A DNA stretch of 64,000 bases from Cohnella endophytica (GTDB taxonomy: Bacteria > Bacillota > Bacilli > Paenibacillales > Paenibacillaceae), in the NCBI RefSeq assembly GCF_003628305.1, contig NZ_RBZM01000004.1, forward strand, positions 1 through 64,000, in the 5' to 3' direction. The notes under the pieces are model-generated. The model did not search any database. It was not told where the DNA came from and saw nothing but the letters and a program-made list of their open reading frames with translations. Positions 1 through 8,577 of the stretch are shown piece by piece. How positions within the stretch are numbered: the stretch's first letter is position 1; each line of letters begins with the position of its first letter. The translations under genes and the position numbers were made by a program.

Positions 1-14
1 AATCGGTTTTTTTC

Positions 15-39
15 AAAAAACCTAAATATGGGGTTTTTT
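15..39 (+). terminator. Weak terminator-like hairpin at window edge
   Basis: An A-rich arm ending CC (15-22) can pair with GG followed by six T (32-39). This would end a gene lying left of the window. The stem is AT-rich and weak. Confidence 0.35.
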
Positions 40-54
40 GTGCTTTTTTGTTTG

Positions 55-73
55 CCCCCCCCCCCCCCCCCCC
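55..73. repeat. Homopolymer run of 19 C
   Basis: Nineteen consecutive cytosines lie between two terminator-like hairpins. It is outside any gene. Such a run may be slippery in the cell or be an assembly or base-calling artefact. Confidence 0.9.
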
Positions 74-123
74 GTCCTACAGGTGTAATACGAAACCGTC
101 CTGCATCAATTAATTTAATAGAA

Positions 124-155
124 GAGACTCTGTATATCAGAGTCTCATTTTTTTC
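124..155 (+). terminator. Intrinsic terminator
   Basis: A perfect 9-bp stem (GAGACTCTG at 124-132, CAGAGTCTC at 138-146) with a 5-nt loop is followed by A and a long T run. It would end transcription entering from the left, just before the lipoprotein gene at 179. Confidence 0.8.
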
Positions 156-178
156 TCAATGAGAAGGGATGTATTAAG

Positions 179-616
179 ATGAAATTTTTTATATTTATAT
201 ATTGTTTCCTCTTGTTAATTACTGGGTGTCAAAGCCAAAGCAAGGAAAATAAGCCTTTCGAAAAGGAAATGTCATCCGATTTATTTACACTCCTAGTTAA
301 AATAGAAAAAATAGAAAAATCAAAAATAAATGTTCATACGGAATTGGTGTATACAGGCGATCAATCCGTTAAGTTTGTTCACTCTGACCCATTAGTGGGT
401 GTAGTCCTTGGAGATGGTTTAACTCGGCCAGAAATTGTGAATAGTTTTGTTGGTATCTCAGGGACATTAGTTAAAAATCAAGTACATAGTTATGATAAGG
501 ACAGAGTTTTTGAAATTCAGCCCGTAGATAAAATAATTTACACTGAGGCGTTTCTCACGAGTAATGATGAAAAGAAAGTAATAGATTTAGAAATAAATTT
601 AGATGAAATCAAATGA
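179..616 (+). CDS. Small exported lipoprotein, unknown function
   Basis: The 145-aa product begins with a short positive N-end, a hydrophobic stretch (about residues 3-15) and a lipobox L-I-T-G-C with the modified Cys at 17, so it should be a membrane-anchored lipoprotein facing outward. The mature part is rich in Lys, Glu and Ile and shows no motif I recognise; beta-strand-like alternation (for example residues 60-110) suggests a small beta domain. An AAGGG-type ribosome site lies about 10 nt upstream of the ATG. It is flanked by terminators on both sides, so it is probably monocistronic. The AT-rich coding style resembles the accessory DNA, not the core genes on the right. Confidence 0.6.
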   Translation: MKFFIFIYCFLLLITGCQSQSKENKPFEKEMSSDLFTLLVKIEKIEKSKINVHTELVYTGDQSVKFVHSDPLVGVVLGDGLTRPEIVNSFVGISGTLVKNQVHSYDKDRVFEIQPVDKIIYTEAFLTSNDEKKVIDLEINLDEIK

Positions 617-620
617 AATT

Positions 621-662
621 ACGTAAAACATGCCTGCAATCAGACTGGCCGGTGTTTTACGT
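621..662 (+). terminator. Hairpin after lipoprotein gene
   Basis: Arms ACGTAAAACA (621-630) and TGTTTTACGT (653-662) are perfectly complementary, with an inner GCC/GGC pairing. No long T run follows, so it is either a terminator or a 3'-end stabilising stem. Confidence 0.55.
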
Positions 663-900
663 TGTAAACTTATGGGTGTTGAGCAGCAAACATATTATCC
701 TTTTGTGAGAGACCGTCCTCAAATAAGAAATTAGTTGTAACCAATAAACGATCAATAGATAATGCAACTTTACAAAAAAGTGTCCGAAAATTAAAGGAGA
801 TTGATTGGTCATCAAGTGAACCTTTGAGAATTATTAAGGTTCTTCTGGGTTCCAGGACACTGTCCGAGGAAATTATTGAGCTCATGTCACTATAAAATGT

Positions 901-938
901 AAACACACCGTATAGATTACTCTCTATACGGTGTGTTT
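901..938. terminator. Perfect 16-bp inverted repeat, terminator-like
   Basis: Arms at 901-916 and 923-938 (core ACACACCGTATAGA and its complement) match perfectly around a 6-nt loop. The arms start with AAA and end with TTT, so it could act in both directions. It directly follows the decayed reading frame 683-895. Confidence 0.7.
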
Positions 939-1109
939 ATTTACTGTGTTATTTTTTAGTATCAACAAGATATGAATACTTCAGTTAAATCAAATCACTA
1001 GCGTTTTGTCGATAATGCTCTGGTATGAGATAATTGATAATTAATAGCGGTAGAGATCTTGGGGAATAAATATAAGTAGCACAAAAGTAGTTATGAATGG
1101 GATGATAAA

Positions 1110-1421
1110 ATGACTGAAGATCAAAAGAATAAGAAACTTTTATATTTAAGGAGTCAAAGAGAAAATCCGACAGGTAACTACAGAAAGTATTTAGTTAATA
1201 CATTCAATTATATTTTTAATGATTCAAAATTAAATGGGACGGGGTGGAGCAGAGCTGCTATTCGAGATATGATTAATTTTGTTTATGATGGCAACCCCGA
1301 TCATATGGCCTTTAAGATGATTAATGAATACAAAAAAACTTTAAAAGACTTGGGGTATATTAGATATATCAAAGAAAATAACGAGTGGCGAACATACATT
1401 CAGAAAGAATTAGATTTCTAG
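1110..1421 (+). CDS. Hypothetical protein, 103 aa
   Basis: A short, basic, mainly helical protein without signal peptide or membrane segment. A hydrophobic, aromatic pattern around residues 38-60 and the ending with many Lys and Asn are typical of AT-rich accessory DNA. I do not recognise the family. The ribosome site is weak (GGGATG about 8 nt before the ATG). It is transcribed in the same direction as the polysaccharide locus that starts 68 nt downstream, but nothing links it functionally. Confidence 0.45.
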   Translation: MTEDQKNKKLLYLRSQRENPTGNYRKYLVNTFNYIFNDSKLNGTGWSRAAIRDMINFVYDGNPDHMAFKMINEYKKTLKDLGYIRYIKENNEWRTYIQKELDF

Positions 1422-1489
1422 AATCAATGCTTTTTCTTTGAAATTGAAAGGGAAATAATTACTTAAACAGCTGAAAGAAGGGCTATGGG

Positions 1490-3169
1490 TTGCGCATATA
1501 CTGCAAAAGCGGCATGATTACAATCTGCATTGTTTTTATTCTAAGTGGGTGCCGTTTTTCCGGTCAAACCGACGACAGGTCACTCTCCGAAGAGGCAAAG
1601 GGACCATTCAGTAAATACGAACTGACTGTTCCGATCCGTATCGGAACATCGGTAGACCCGGCGGATAACAGTTTGCCTGCTGGCGACACACCGGGAGACA
1701 ATATGTATAGTCGATATGTGAAAGACCAATTAAATATTGAGACGAATGTCTTATGGTTTGGATTAGACGGAAAAGACTACGATCAGAAAGTAAGTCTATC
1801 AATCGCCAGCAACTCGCTACCTGATGCGTTAACCGTTAATGATACACAGCTCCGCGAAATGGTAAAAGCCGGAATGTTGCAGGACTTGACACGGGCATAC
1901 AACGATTACGCTTCACCATTGATGAAAGGACTAAACGACAAAGTGGAAGGCCGGGCTTTGCAGACCGCGACATTCGATGGTAAGTTGTATGGCATCCCTG
2001 GCATCAATGTTCAAGCTGATGGAGTCCATACGATGTGGATCCGCAAAGACTGGCTAGACAGGCTCGGACTCGAAGTGCCCAAAACGCTGGATGATCTGGA
2101 GAAGGTAGCAAAAGCATTCGTTGAACAAGATCCCGACGGTAATGGTAAAGACGACACCATTGGCATTTCCGGACCTCAAAGCGGTGGCCGACTGTATGGG
2201 ACGTGTTTGAGCCCGACTAATAACACTTTCGGTTTCGATCCGATATTAAGTTCGCTCCATGCCTTTCCGGGATATTGGATCCAGGATGCTAACGGACAGC
2301 CGATTTACGGCTCGATTCAGCCAGAGATGAAAACGGCGTTGGGTAAATTGCGTGAATTGTACGCCAAGGGATTGATCGATCCAGAGATGAGCGTCCGCAA
2401 GGATGCGGCGGAGCCTGTCATTTCAGGTAGATCCGGCATTTTTTTTGGTCCCTGGTGGATGGGCTACTGGCCGTTGCCGGATGCAATAAGGAAAAATCCG
2501 AAGGCGAATTGGCAATCATATGCAGTTCCGCTTGACGCTAATGGCCGTTTCAATGCTCATATGCCTTCGACTACTCATAGCTGGGTCGTTGTCCGTAAAG
2601 GTTACGAACATCCAGAAGTGCCGGTGAAGATGCTGAATTTGCTCGTTCGAGACGAAGGACCGGTTTTCTACTCTTGGACAATTAGTGCTGGTAACTATCC
2701 GCTTCGTGTCGTGCAAGCAGCGGTGGACGAAGAAGAGTTCACTGCTCAGGCGCTTCGGGATGTACTTATGGGAACGAAACAACCCGTGGATTACAACAAT
2801 TTGCCGGAGTACAAGCTTCTGAAGAGCGACTTGGAGAACATCAAAAAAGTGAAACTGGAGCCATACGACAAGTTGGATATCGACGCTTGGAATACGTTGG
2901 CTGACCTGGGGGCATGGAGCCGGCTGTACTCGCTGATGGTTGGAGTTCCTTACTACAAAGGAGATTACGACAAGGTTTACAGCCTGACCTACTCGCAGAC
3001 GAAGACGATGGAGAGCCGATGGGCGAACCTGAAGAAACTCGAAGACGAGACGTTCCTCAAGATCATCATGGGGGTGGCTGCTCTAGACGACTTCGACAAG
3101 TTCGTCGCCGACTGGAAGAAGCAGGGAGGTGATCAAATTACGCAAGAAGTAATGGCAACTTTACGCTAG
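1490..3169 (+). CDS. ABC transporter solute-binding lipoprotein (LplA-type), copy 1
   Basis: Extracellular family 1-like substrate-binding lipoprotein of the kind that works with LplB/YtcP permeases for oligosaccharide uptake. A TTG start is chosen because GAAAGAAGG sits about 8 nt upstream and the same arrangement recurs in the paralogue at 5868. The N-terminus is hydrophobic with lipobox I-L-S-G-C (Cys about 21). The mature part carries a calcium-binding-like DPDGNGKDD segment and the GPWWMGYWPLPDA region typical of this group. It is nearly the same as the protein at 5868 over its whole length, but has lost the Ser-rich linker after the lipid Cys and has its own C-terminus. It lies outside the main permease operon, separated by a terminator and a hydrolase gene, so it may be a spare or diverged receptor. 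Confidence 0.85.
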   Translation: MRIYCKSGMITICIVFILSGCRFSGQTDDRSLSEEAKGPFSKYELTVPIRIGTSVDPADNSLPAGDTPGDNMYSRYVKDQLNIETNVLWFGLDGKDYDQKVSLSIASNSLPDALTVNDTQLREMVKAGMLQDLTRAYNDYASPLMKGLNDKVEGRALQTATFDGKLYGIPGINVQADGVHTMWIRKDWLDRLGLEVPKTLDDLEKVAKAFVEQDPDGNGKDDTIGISGPQSGGRLYGTCLSPTNNTFGFDPILSSLHAFPGYWIQDANGQPIYGSIQPEMKTALGKLRELYAKGLIDPEMSVRKDAAEPVISGRSGIFFGPWWMGYWPLPDAIRKNPKANWQSYAVPLDANGRFNAHMPSTTHSWVVVRKGYEHPEVPVKMLNLLVRDEGPVFYSWTISAGNYPLRVVQAAVDEEEFTAQALRDVLMGTKQPVDYNNLPEYKLLKSDLENIKKVKLEPYDKLDIDAWNTLADLGAWSRLYSLMVGVPYYKGDYDKVYSLTYSQTKTMESRWANLKKLEDETFLKIIMGVAALDDFDKFVADWKKQGGDQITQEVMATLR

Positions 3170-3188
3170 CAAGTTATTATGTGAAGTT

Positions 3189-3365
3189 CCAGACGTGTAA
3201 ATGTTTCCTCTGTTCTTATTGACTATTGTCATCTTAAACGATAGACTTTTGTCCGATGCGTTGGGGTACATCAATCTGTAAATCCCAAGTGCACAAGCAT
3301 TTGTCACAATAAATACGAAACCACTTTCTGCACAGGAGGGTGGTTTTTTTATGTTAGTTTTTAAT
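3189..3365 (+). repeat. 3' region of binding-protein gene, copy 1, ending in a terminator
   Basis: This stretch aligns without gaps over long parts to 5652-5825: a TTGAC motif at 3219 (5682 in the other copy) and TTTGTCACAATAA with identical spacing of 82 nt, then GAAACC..CTCTGCACA and a stem ending GGTTTTTTT. The last hairpin (about 3318-3348) looks like an intrinsic terminator. Because it follows one binding-protein gene and the stub of another, it is best read as the shared 3' UTR of a duplicated gene; a leader attenuator for the next gene is the alternative. Confidence 0.65.
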
Positions 3366-3465
3366 AAGGCTAGAAATTAACAGCAAAGGAATGGGCTTTT
3401 AGAATTGACATCTTGGTGATGCTAATAGTTTTAAGTTGCATTACAAACCAGGGAGGTAAGATTCT

Positions 3466-5448
3466 ATGTTGACGAAGAGTTTGAAAAAAGCGGTAGTCTT
3501 GATCATGAGTGCCTTGTTAATGATTTCAGTCGGAATGGTAACCAATAAGGCGAGTGCTGCCCAAGTAGTTGTATCTAAAATTGTAACCGGTAGTAACGGA
3601 AAGTCATATGTGGAGGTTGATGGAATGCCTTTCATGTATGAGAACGTAGAAAACATGGGGACGTGGCAGCTAAAGGGTTTTAATGATAATGCAATTAACG
3701 GATACACGACTCCTTTGCCTCAAGACTGGCTTGAAAATGTATTTGAAAAAACAAAAAATGCAGGATACGGCATGATCAGTTTATTTCTAAACTGGAATGA
3801 TATAGAACCAACATCTCAGGGTGTGTATGATTGGACACTAATTGACAAATATATTTCCTGGGGCCAAAAGTATAGTCTTCGCATAAGTTTTACTTGGATG
3901 GGCACAGATACAGGAGGCGGAACTAGATTGCCCGGTTATGGAGCTGGATGGGCTACTCAGGTTCCACAATACCTTCAAGACTGGTCGACATATTGGAATA
4001 CGAAAGGAACACCACCAGCTAGCGCAAAAACTTCGCATTATGTATTCTATGCGACTAAAACGGGCACTGCTGGCACAAATCTTAAGACATGGGAGAAAGC
4101 TACTTTAACCGCTTTGTGTAATCATTTAGCTACAGCGGATACCACTCACAGAGTGATTTCATTAATGATTGAGAATGAAACGCACAATATTCCAGATAGT
4201 TGGATGTCTGAACTTGCCGCTGCAGTTAAGAGTTCAAATTATGTTATGGTAGTTGGTCAGCATCAGCAAAAACCCGATTATCGCGCTATTTCAAATTATG
4301 ATTTTGTAGGTTTTGACGATTATAGCACAAGCATTTCAAGTAAATTGGGTTATCTAAATAGCTCACCTACTTCTTTAAAGGTCGAAACTGAATCCGGAGG
4401 AAATGCTGATAACCTGACATCAGTCACCGTTGCAGCGATTGCAAACAGTGGGTGGCTGCAAGCTTGGGAACTTAACGATGCTTTCGGAAATTGTTATCAA
4501 TACGGTATGTACGAAACACCTAACGCAGATTACGTCAATTTTAAACCGGATTACTTAAATTGGACCCTTGGAACGATGCCAACTCTGAAATATGGTGCTC
4601 AGAAAAACAAACGATTACAGCTTGCTTTTAGTAATGGCTATTGGGTGATAGCTCAAGCAGCAGCTTCAGAAATGATAGCTTTTAATATCGAGACCGATAA
4701 ACCTGTAGCCAGCTATTTATCGATAAAGACTTTAAAAGGACAGAGTATTGGTTTTAAGTCTGATGCTGCAGATTCTAAAGGCAATGGTTCCGTTGGACTT
4801 GTGGTGAATAAGGGAAATTCATATTATCTCCTGTCTGATACTGGCACTACGGTTACGTATTATACCCGCGTCGCGCCAACTTCTGCTACTTATGGATATC
4901 AGGACACAAATGGAAATTGGGTAAGTCAGGGGAATGTTACGGTTACAACAAACAGCGACGGAACCTGGGGTATTCCAGTCAGCGCCTCTCAGGTGATCAA
5001 ATTGGATTTACCTGCAAGTTCAGGGAATTCCGCTACTTCAGCAACAGCATCGGCTACCAGTCTTCATTCTGGATCAGTTGCGAGTTATGTTAATGATGGG
5101 ACCACTAGTACTTCATTAGTTAGTGCTGACAACCCAACATTCCCATACTATGCTACATTGAGTTGGAGTACAGGACAGACAATAAATGATGTAAATGTAA
5201 AAACAATATACAGTCAAAGGCAAGCGCCTACAGACTATGATGTTCAAATTACAACTGACGGAAGCACATGGACGACAGTGGCTTCAAAAACAAACTTGAC
5301 TTATTCATACAGTGATGGAACTGTTGAAACAGTAGATATACCCTTTACTTCCAGATCCAATGTTAAGGGTTTAAGACTTAAAATTAACGGAGCGAATTTA
5401 TATTATAAACATGTGGTCATCTCTGAACTAGAGACATATGGAAACTAA
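3466..5448 (+). CDS. Secreted glycoside-hydrolase-like protein with C-terminal F5/8 (discoidin) domain
   Basis: A 660-aa secreted protein. Signal peptide 1-31 ends at a typical A-S-A cleavage site. Residues about 40-380 resemble a TIM-barrel glycosidase of the GH35/GH42/GH5-like superfamily: GKSYVEVDGMPFMYENVE, then LFLNWNDIEPTSQGVYDWTLID, and MIENETH, where the Asn-Glu pair could hold the acid/base; a second Glu in VETESGG could be the nucleophile. Residues about 400-515 look like beta domains, and about 525-660 match an F5/8 type C sugar-binding fold. AGGGAGG precedes the ATG. It sits between the two binding-protein copies and probably cuts a polymer outside the cell so that the transporter can import fragments. 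The exact GH family is not certain. Confidence 0.7.
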   Translation: MLTKSLKKAVVLIMSALLMISVGMVTNKASAAQVVVSKIVTGSNGKSYVEVDGMPFMYENVENMGTWQLKGFNDNAINGYTTPLPQDWLENVFEKTKNAGYGMISLFLNWNDIEPTSQGVYDWTLIDKYISWGQKYSLRISFTWMGTDTGGGTRLPGYGAGWATQVPQYLQDWSTYWNTKGTPPASAKTSHYVFYATKTGTAGTNLKTWEKATLTALCNHLATADTTHRVISLMIENETHNIPDSWMSELAAAVKSSNYVMVVGQHQQKPDYRAISNYDFVGFDDYSTSISSKLGYLNSSPTSLKVETESGGNADNLTSVTVAAIANSGWLQAWELNDAFGNCYQYGMYETPNADYVNFKPDYLNWTLGTMPTLKYGAQKNKRLQLAFSNGYWVIAQAAASEMIAFNIETDKPVASYLSIKTLKGQSIGFKSDAADSKGNGSVGLVVNKGNSYYLLSDTGTTVTYYTRVAPTSATYGYQDTNGNWVSQGNVTVTTNSDGTWGIPVSASQVIKLDLPASSGNSATSATASATSLHSGSVASYVNDGTTSTSLVSADNPTFPYYATLSWSTGQTINDVNVKTIYSQRQAPTDYDVQITTDGSTWTTVASKTNLTYSYSDGTVETVDIPFTSRSNVKGLRLKINGANLYYKHVVISELETYGN

Positions 5449-5476
5449 CTAACTACTAACTAACTAACTAACTATC
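5446..5476 (+). repeat. AACT tetranucleotide tandem repeat after stop codon
   Basis: The hydrolase gene's TAA is followed directly by a run of TAAC/AACT tetramers with one 3-nt interruption. It places stop codons in all three forward frames. Confidence 0.8.
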
Positions 5477-5543
5477 TATGTAGGAAAATAACGATATCGA
5501 CGTAGAGTCGTCAACAGGTTTACAAGTACAAATCTATTCACAC

Positions 5544-5585
5544 AGAGAGCTGCCACAAATCATCATTGATGAGTGATGGCTCTCT
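5544..5585 (+). terminator. Hairpin ending the hydrolase gene
   Basis: AGAGAGC (5544-5550) can pair with GCTCTCT (5579-5585) and the inner part TCATCA/TGATGA also pairs. An AT-rich tract follows. It is a likely terminator for the gene ending at 5448. Confidence 0.55.
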
Positions 5586-5595
5586 TATTTATTAA

Positions 5596-5632
5596 TGAAG
5601 AAATGGGCGAATCTAATTACGCAAGATAAGTA
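5596..5632 (+). pseudogene. 3' stub of a third solute-binding protein gene
   Basis: The sequence encodes KKWANLITQDK and stop, matching the C-terminal KKQGGDQITQEV of the copy at 1490 and KKQGGDLVTQEV of the copy at 5868; the 11-mer ATTACGCAAGA is shared with copy 1. It is followed by the same 3' region as copy 1. The rest of the gene is gone, which suggests that a former copy was deleted by recombination. Confidence 0.55.
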
Positions 5633-5651
5633 AGTAACTCTATTGGTAGCG

Positions 5652-5825
5652 CCAGAGATGTCTAAGATTTCACTATTCATGTTGACATTTGTCGTCTCAT
5701 ACAATAGGCAATTGTCAGATTCATTGGCAATGGCTTTATTATTAAGGCGATGAATGCGTACATTTGTCACAATAATCTCGAAACCGCTCTCTGCACAAGA
5801 AAGCGGTTTTTTTATGTTAGTTTTA
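5652..5825 (+). repeat. 3' region of binding-protein gene, copy 2, ending in a terminator
   Basis: Second copy of the element at 3189-3365. The terminal hairpin AAACCGCT..AGCGGTTTTTTT (about 5781-5813) is more perfect than in copy 1. It precedes the main binding-protein gene by about 40 nt. Confidence 0.65.
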
Positions 5826-5867
5826 TTAAGCAAGTCCAAACAAATTAAAGCGAAAGAAGGGGTATGG

Positions 5868-7601
5868 TTGAAAAGGAAACAGATGTTGCTTTTAATGCTT
5901 GTTATTTCCACTGTTGCGCTGAGTGCTTGCAACAACAAGACTGGGGATTCGTCACCGAGTAGTTCAGTAGAGAGCAGCGCTTCCGCGACTGCAACTGCAA
6001 GTGGTACTTCGGAAGCTTCTGAAGCGGCTGATCCGTTCGGCAAATACGACCAAGCGATTACCATCAATATCGGTAAAGCGGTAGATCCATCGGACAAATC
6101 ATTACCTGCAGGTGACACTCCTGAGAATAACGAGTACACCCGTTACATCAAGGAAAATTTGAACATTGACACCAAAATCGCCTGGACCGCGGCAAACGGC
6201 AATGACTATGACCAGAAAGTAAATTTGTCAATTGCAAGCAACTCGCTTCCAGACGCTTTGGTCGTAAATGACACGCAGTTGCGCCAAATGGTGAAAGCCG
6301 GCATGCTAGAAGACTTAACGCAGACTTTTAACGATTACGCATCGCCGCTGATGAAGGAACTCAATGACAAGACGGAAGGCCGAGCTCTGCAGACTGCGAC
6401 ATTCGATGGCAAGCTCTACGGCATCCCTGGCATCAGCGTTCAAGCCGACGGAGTCCATACGATGTGGATTCGAAAAGATTGGCTAGACAAACTCGGTCTC
6501 GAAGTGCCCAAAACGCTTGACGATCTCGAGAAAGTAGCGAAAGCGTTCGTTGAACAAGATCCTGATGGAAATGGGAAGAAGGATACCTTTGGCATCTCTG
6601 GACCACAAAGCGGAGGCCAACTTTATGCGACGTTTTTGACGCAGACTAACAATACATTTGGTTTTGACCCGATATTCAGTTCGCTCCATTCTTATCCGGG
6701 ATATTGGCTCAAGGATGCTAACGGACAACCGGCCTACGGTTCGATCCAGCCCGAGACGAAAGAGGCATTGGCCAAATTGCGGGACTTTTACAGCAAAGGG
6801 TTGGTCGATCCGGAGATGAGCGTCCGCAAAGATGCTACGGAACCTGTTGTCGCCGGAAAATCTGGTATTTTCTTTGGTCCTTGGTGGATGGGTTACTGGC
6901 CGCTTCCGGACGCGATCAAAAATGATCCAAAGGCGAACTGGCAGTCGTACACGCTGCCGCTCGATGCAAACGGCCGCTTTAATGCGCATATGCCTTCGAC
7001 AACCCATAATTGGGTCGTTGTTCGCAAAGGGTATGAACATCCAGAAGTGCCTGTGAAAATGTTGAACTTGCTCGTAAGAGACGAAGGACCAAAATTCAGT
7101 TCTTCGACCGTGAATATTGCCAACTATCCACTGCGTGTAGTACAAGCTGCGGTGGACGAGTCTGAGTTCAGCGCACAGGCGCTCCGGGACGTGCTTGCAG
7201 GAACGAAGCAACCTTCGGATTACGCTAATTTGACGGAGTACAAACTTCTGAAGAACGACTTGGAGAACATCAAGAAAGTGAAACTTGAGCCATACGACAA
7301 GCTGGATCTTGACGGTTGGAACCCTTCGGCCGACCTAGGGGCATGGAGTCGGTTGTACTCGCTCATGGTCGGAGTTCCATACTACACAGGGGATTACGAC
7401 AAAGTTTACAGTCTGATCTATTCGCAGACGAAAACGATGGAGAGCCGCTGGGCGAATTTGAAGAAACTCGAAGACGAGACGTTCCTCAAGATCATTATGG
7501 GCGCGTCCCCGCTGGACGACTTCGATAAATTCGTAGCCGATTGGAAGAAGCAGGGCGGAGATTTAGTTACTCAAGAGGTAGCAGAAGCCGTTCAACAATA
7601 A
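5868..7601 (+). CDS. ABC transporter solute-binding lipoprotein (LplA-type), copy 2
   Basis: 577-aa lipoprotein, the first gene of the transporter operon. The TTG at 5868 is preferred over upstream codons because GAAAGAAGGGG lies 5-6 nt before it, because it gives a clean lipoprotein signal (MKRKQMLLLML..LSAC, Cys 20), and because copy 1 starts the same way. A Ser/Thr/Ala-rich linker (about residues 28-55) tethers the sugar-binding domain. A DPDGNGKKD loop may bind calcium. It should capture an oligosaccharide and hand it to the permeases at 7670 and 8578; the ATPase is not encoded here, and such systems commonly use a shared MsmX-type ATPase. A stem-loop at 7611 separates it from the permeases, which would favour high expression of this component. 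Confidence 0.88.
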   Translation: MKRKQMLLLMLVISTVALSACNNKTGDSSPSSSVESSASATATASGTSEASEAADPFGKYDQAITINIGKAVDPSDKSLPAGDTPENNEYTRYIKENLNIDTKIAWTAANGNDYDQKVNLSIASNSLPDALVVNDTQLRQMVKAGMLEDLTQTFNDYASPLMKELNDKTEGRALQTATFDGKLYGIPGISVQADGVHTMWIRKDWLDKLGLEVPKTLDDLEKVAKAFVEQDPDGNGKKDTFGISGPQSGGQLYATFLTQTNNTFGFDPIFSSLHSYPGYWLKDANGQPAYGSIQPETKEALAKLRDFYSKGLVDPEMSVRKDATEPVVAGKSGIFFGPWWMGYWPLPDAIKNDPKANWQSYTLPLDANGRFNAHMPSTTHNWVVVRKGYEHPEVPVKMLNLLVRDEGPKFSSSTVNIANYPLRVVQAAVDESEFSAQALRDVLAGTKQPSDYANLTEYKLLKNDLENIKKVKLEPYDKLDLDGWNPSADLGAWSRLYSLMVGVPYYTGDYDKVYSLIYSQTKTMESRWANLKKLEDETFLKIIMGASPLDDFDKFVADWKKQGGDLVTQEVAEAVQQ

Positions 7602-7610
7602 AAAGTTAAA

Positions 7611-7639
7611 AGAGAGCGCCGGCGTGGTCGGCGCTCTCT
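7611..7639 (+). terminator. Stem-loop between binding protein and permeases
   Basis: AGAGAGCGCCG (7611-7621) and CGGCGCTCTCT (7629-7639) form a perfect 11-bp stem. There is no T run, so it is more likely a partial terminator or mRNA-stabilising stem giving more binding protein than permease. Confidence 0.7.
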
Positions 7640-7669
7640 CTAAAATAGAGAATCCGGGGAGTGATGTGA

Positions 7670-8560
7670 ATGAGAAACCGCGCTTTTGTAAAACACTATT
7701 ATTTAATGCTAATTCCCGGCTTCGCATGGCTAATCTTGTTCAGTATTGTTCCGATGTTCGGAATTGTGATCGCGTTCGAAGATTTTAACCCAACACGCGG
7801 ATTTTTTCGATCGGAATGGATTGGGTTGGATAATTTCGAATACTTGTTTCTGATGAATGACAGCAAGACGATTTTCATCAATACAATTGTTATCGCGGTA
7901 GGCAAAATCGTTTCAAATCTCATTGTTCCCTTGACTTTCGCCTTATTGTTGAACGAACTTCGGGTGACAGTATTAAAGCGATGGATACAAACAATCGTCT
8001 ACATGCCTCATTTTCTGTCTTGGGTCATTCTATCGGGGATTCTACTGGACGTGTTTTCTCACAATGGACCGGTCAATGGAGTTCTAGCAATATTTGGTAT
8101 TAATCCGATTATTTTCTTTGCGAAGCCTGGTCTTTTCCCTTTTCTAATCATTGGAAGTGATACATGGAAAGAATTTGGGTTTAATACCATTATTTACTTG
8201 GCGGCACTTGCCGGTATTAATCCCGCGCTTTATGAAGCTGCTGCAATTGATGGTGCTGGACGATTCAAGCGCTTGGTGCACGTCACGCTTCCGGGGATTT
8301 CAACGACTATCGTCCTTTTAGCCGTGCTCAGCCTGGGGAATGTGCTGAATGCTGGTTTTGACCAAATATTCAATTTATACAATCCGATCGTTTACTCGAC
8401 AGGAGATGTTATCGATACTTGGGTATATCGAACTGGTCTCCTGAATTTGCAATATGGACTGGCGACCGCAGCTGGATTGTTGAAATCCGTGATCAGCTTC
8501 GTGCTTATCGTTGTCTCCTACACGCTCGCATCCAAATTTGCTAACTATCGCATTTTCTAA
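7670..8560 (+). CDS. Sugar ABC transporter permease, LplB type
   Basis: 296-aa inner-membrane permease of the binding-protein-dependent family. About six hydrophobic segments are visible, starting with YYLMLIPGFAWLILFSIVPMFG. The EAA-type loop that docks the ATPase reads EAAAIDGAGRFKRLVHVTLPGI near residues 185-206. GGGGAG sits 8-9 nt before the ATG. It pairs with the permease that starts 17 nt downstream to form the channel for oligosaccharides delivered by the binding lipoprotein. Confidence 0.92.
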   Translation: MRNRAFVKHYYLMLIPGFAWLILFSIVPMFGIVIAFEDFNPTRGFFRSEWIGLDNFEYLFLMNDSKTIFINTIVIAVGKIVSNLIVPLTFALLLNELRVTVLKRWIQTIVYMPHFLSWVILSGILLDVFSHNGPVNGVLAIFGINPIIFFAKPGLFPFLIIGSDTWKEFGFNTIIYLAALAGINPALYEAAAIDGAGRFKRLVHVTLPGISTTIVLLAVLSLGNVLNAGFDQIFNLYNPIVYSTGDVIDTWVYRTGLLNLQYGLATAAGLLKSVISFVLIVVSYTLASKFANYRIF

Positions 8561-8577
8561 AAAAGGGGGGGCAGTTC

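Larger units (their letters stand above)
617..1109. other. Intergenic stretch with a coding-like remnant
   Basis: No complete gene is seen. The plus strand is open from 683 to 895 and reads like a protein tail (pattern KKLVVTNKRSID then a helix ending EEIIELMSL) but has no ATG, GTG or TTG in frame and a stop just before it. It ends immediately before the hairpin at 901-938. I read it as a possible decayed gene end. Confidence 0.4.

Noticed and set aside
670..906. 78-codon minus-strand frame
   Set aside because: The plus strand here looks more coding-like (decayed frame 683-895) and the minus frame has no ribosome site.
5754..5867. Upstream ATG extension of binding protein 2
   Set aside because: It lies in the terminator of the upstream element and would bury the lipoprotein signal; the TTG at 5868 has the ribosome site and matches copy 1.
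6483..7211. Long minus-strand frame inside binding protein 2
   Set aside because: Opposite-strand shadow of a clear gene; Arg/His-rich with no motif.
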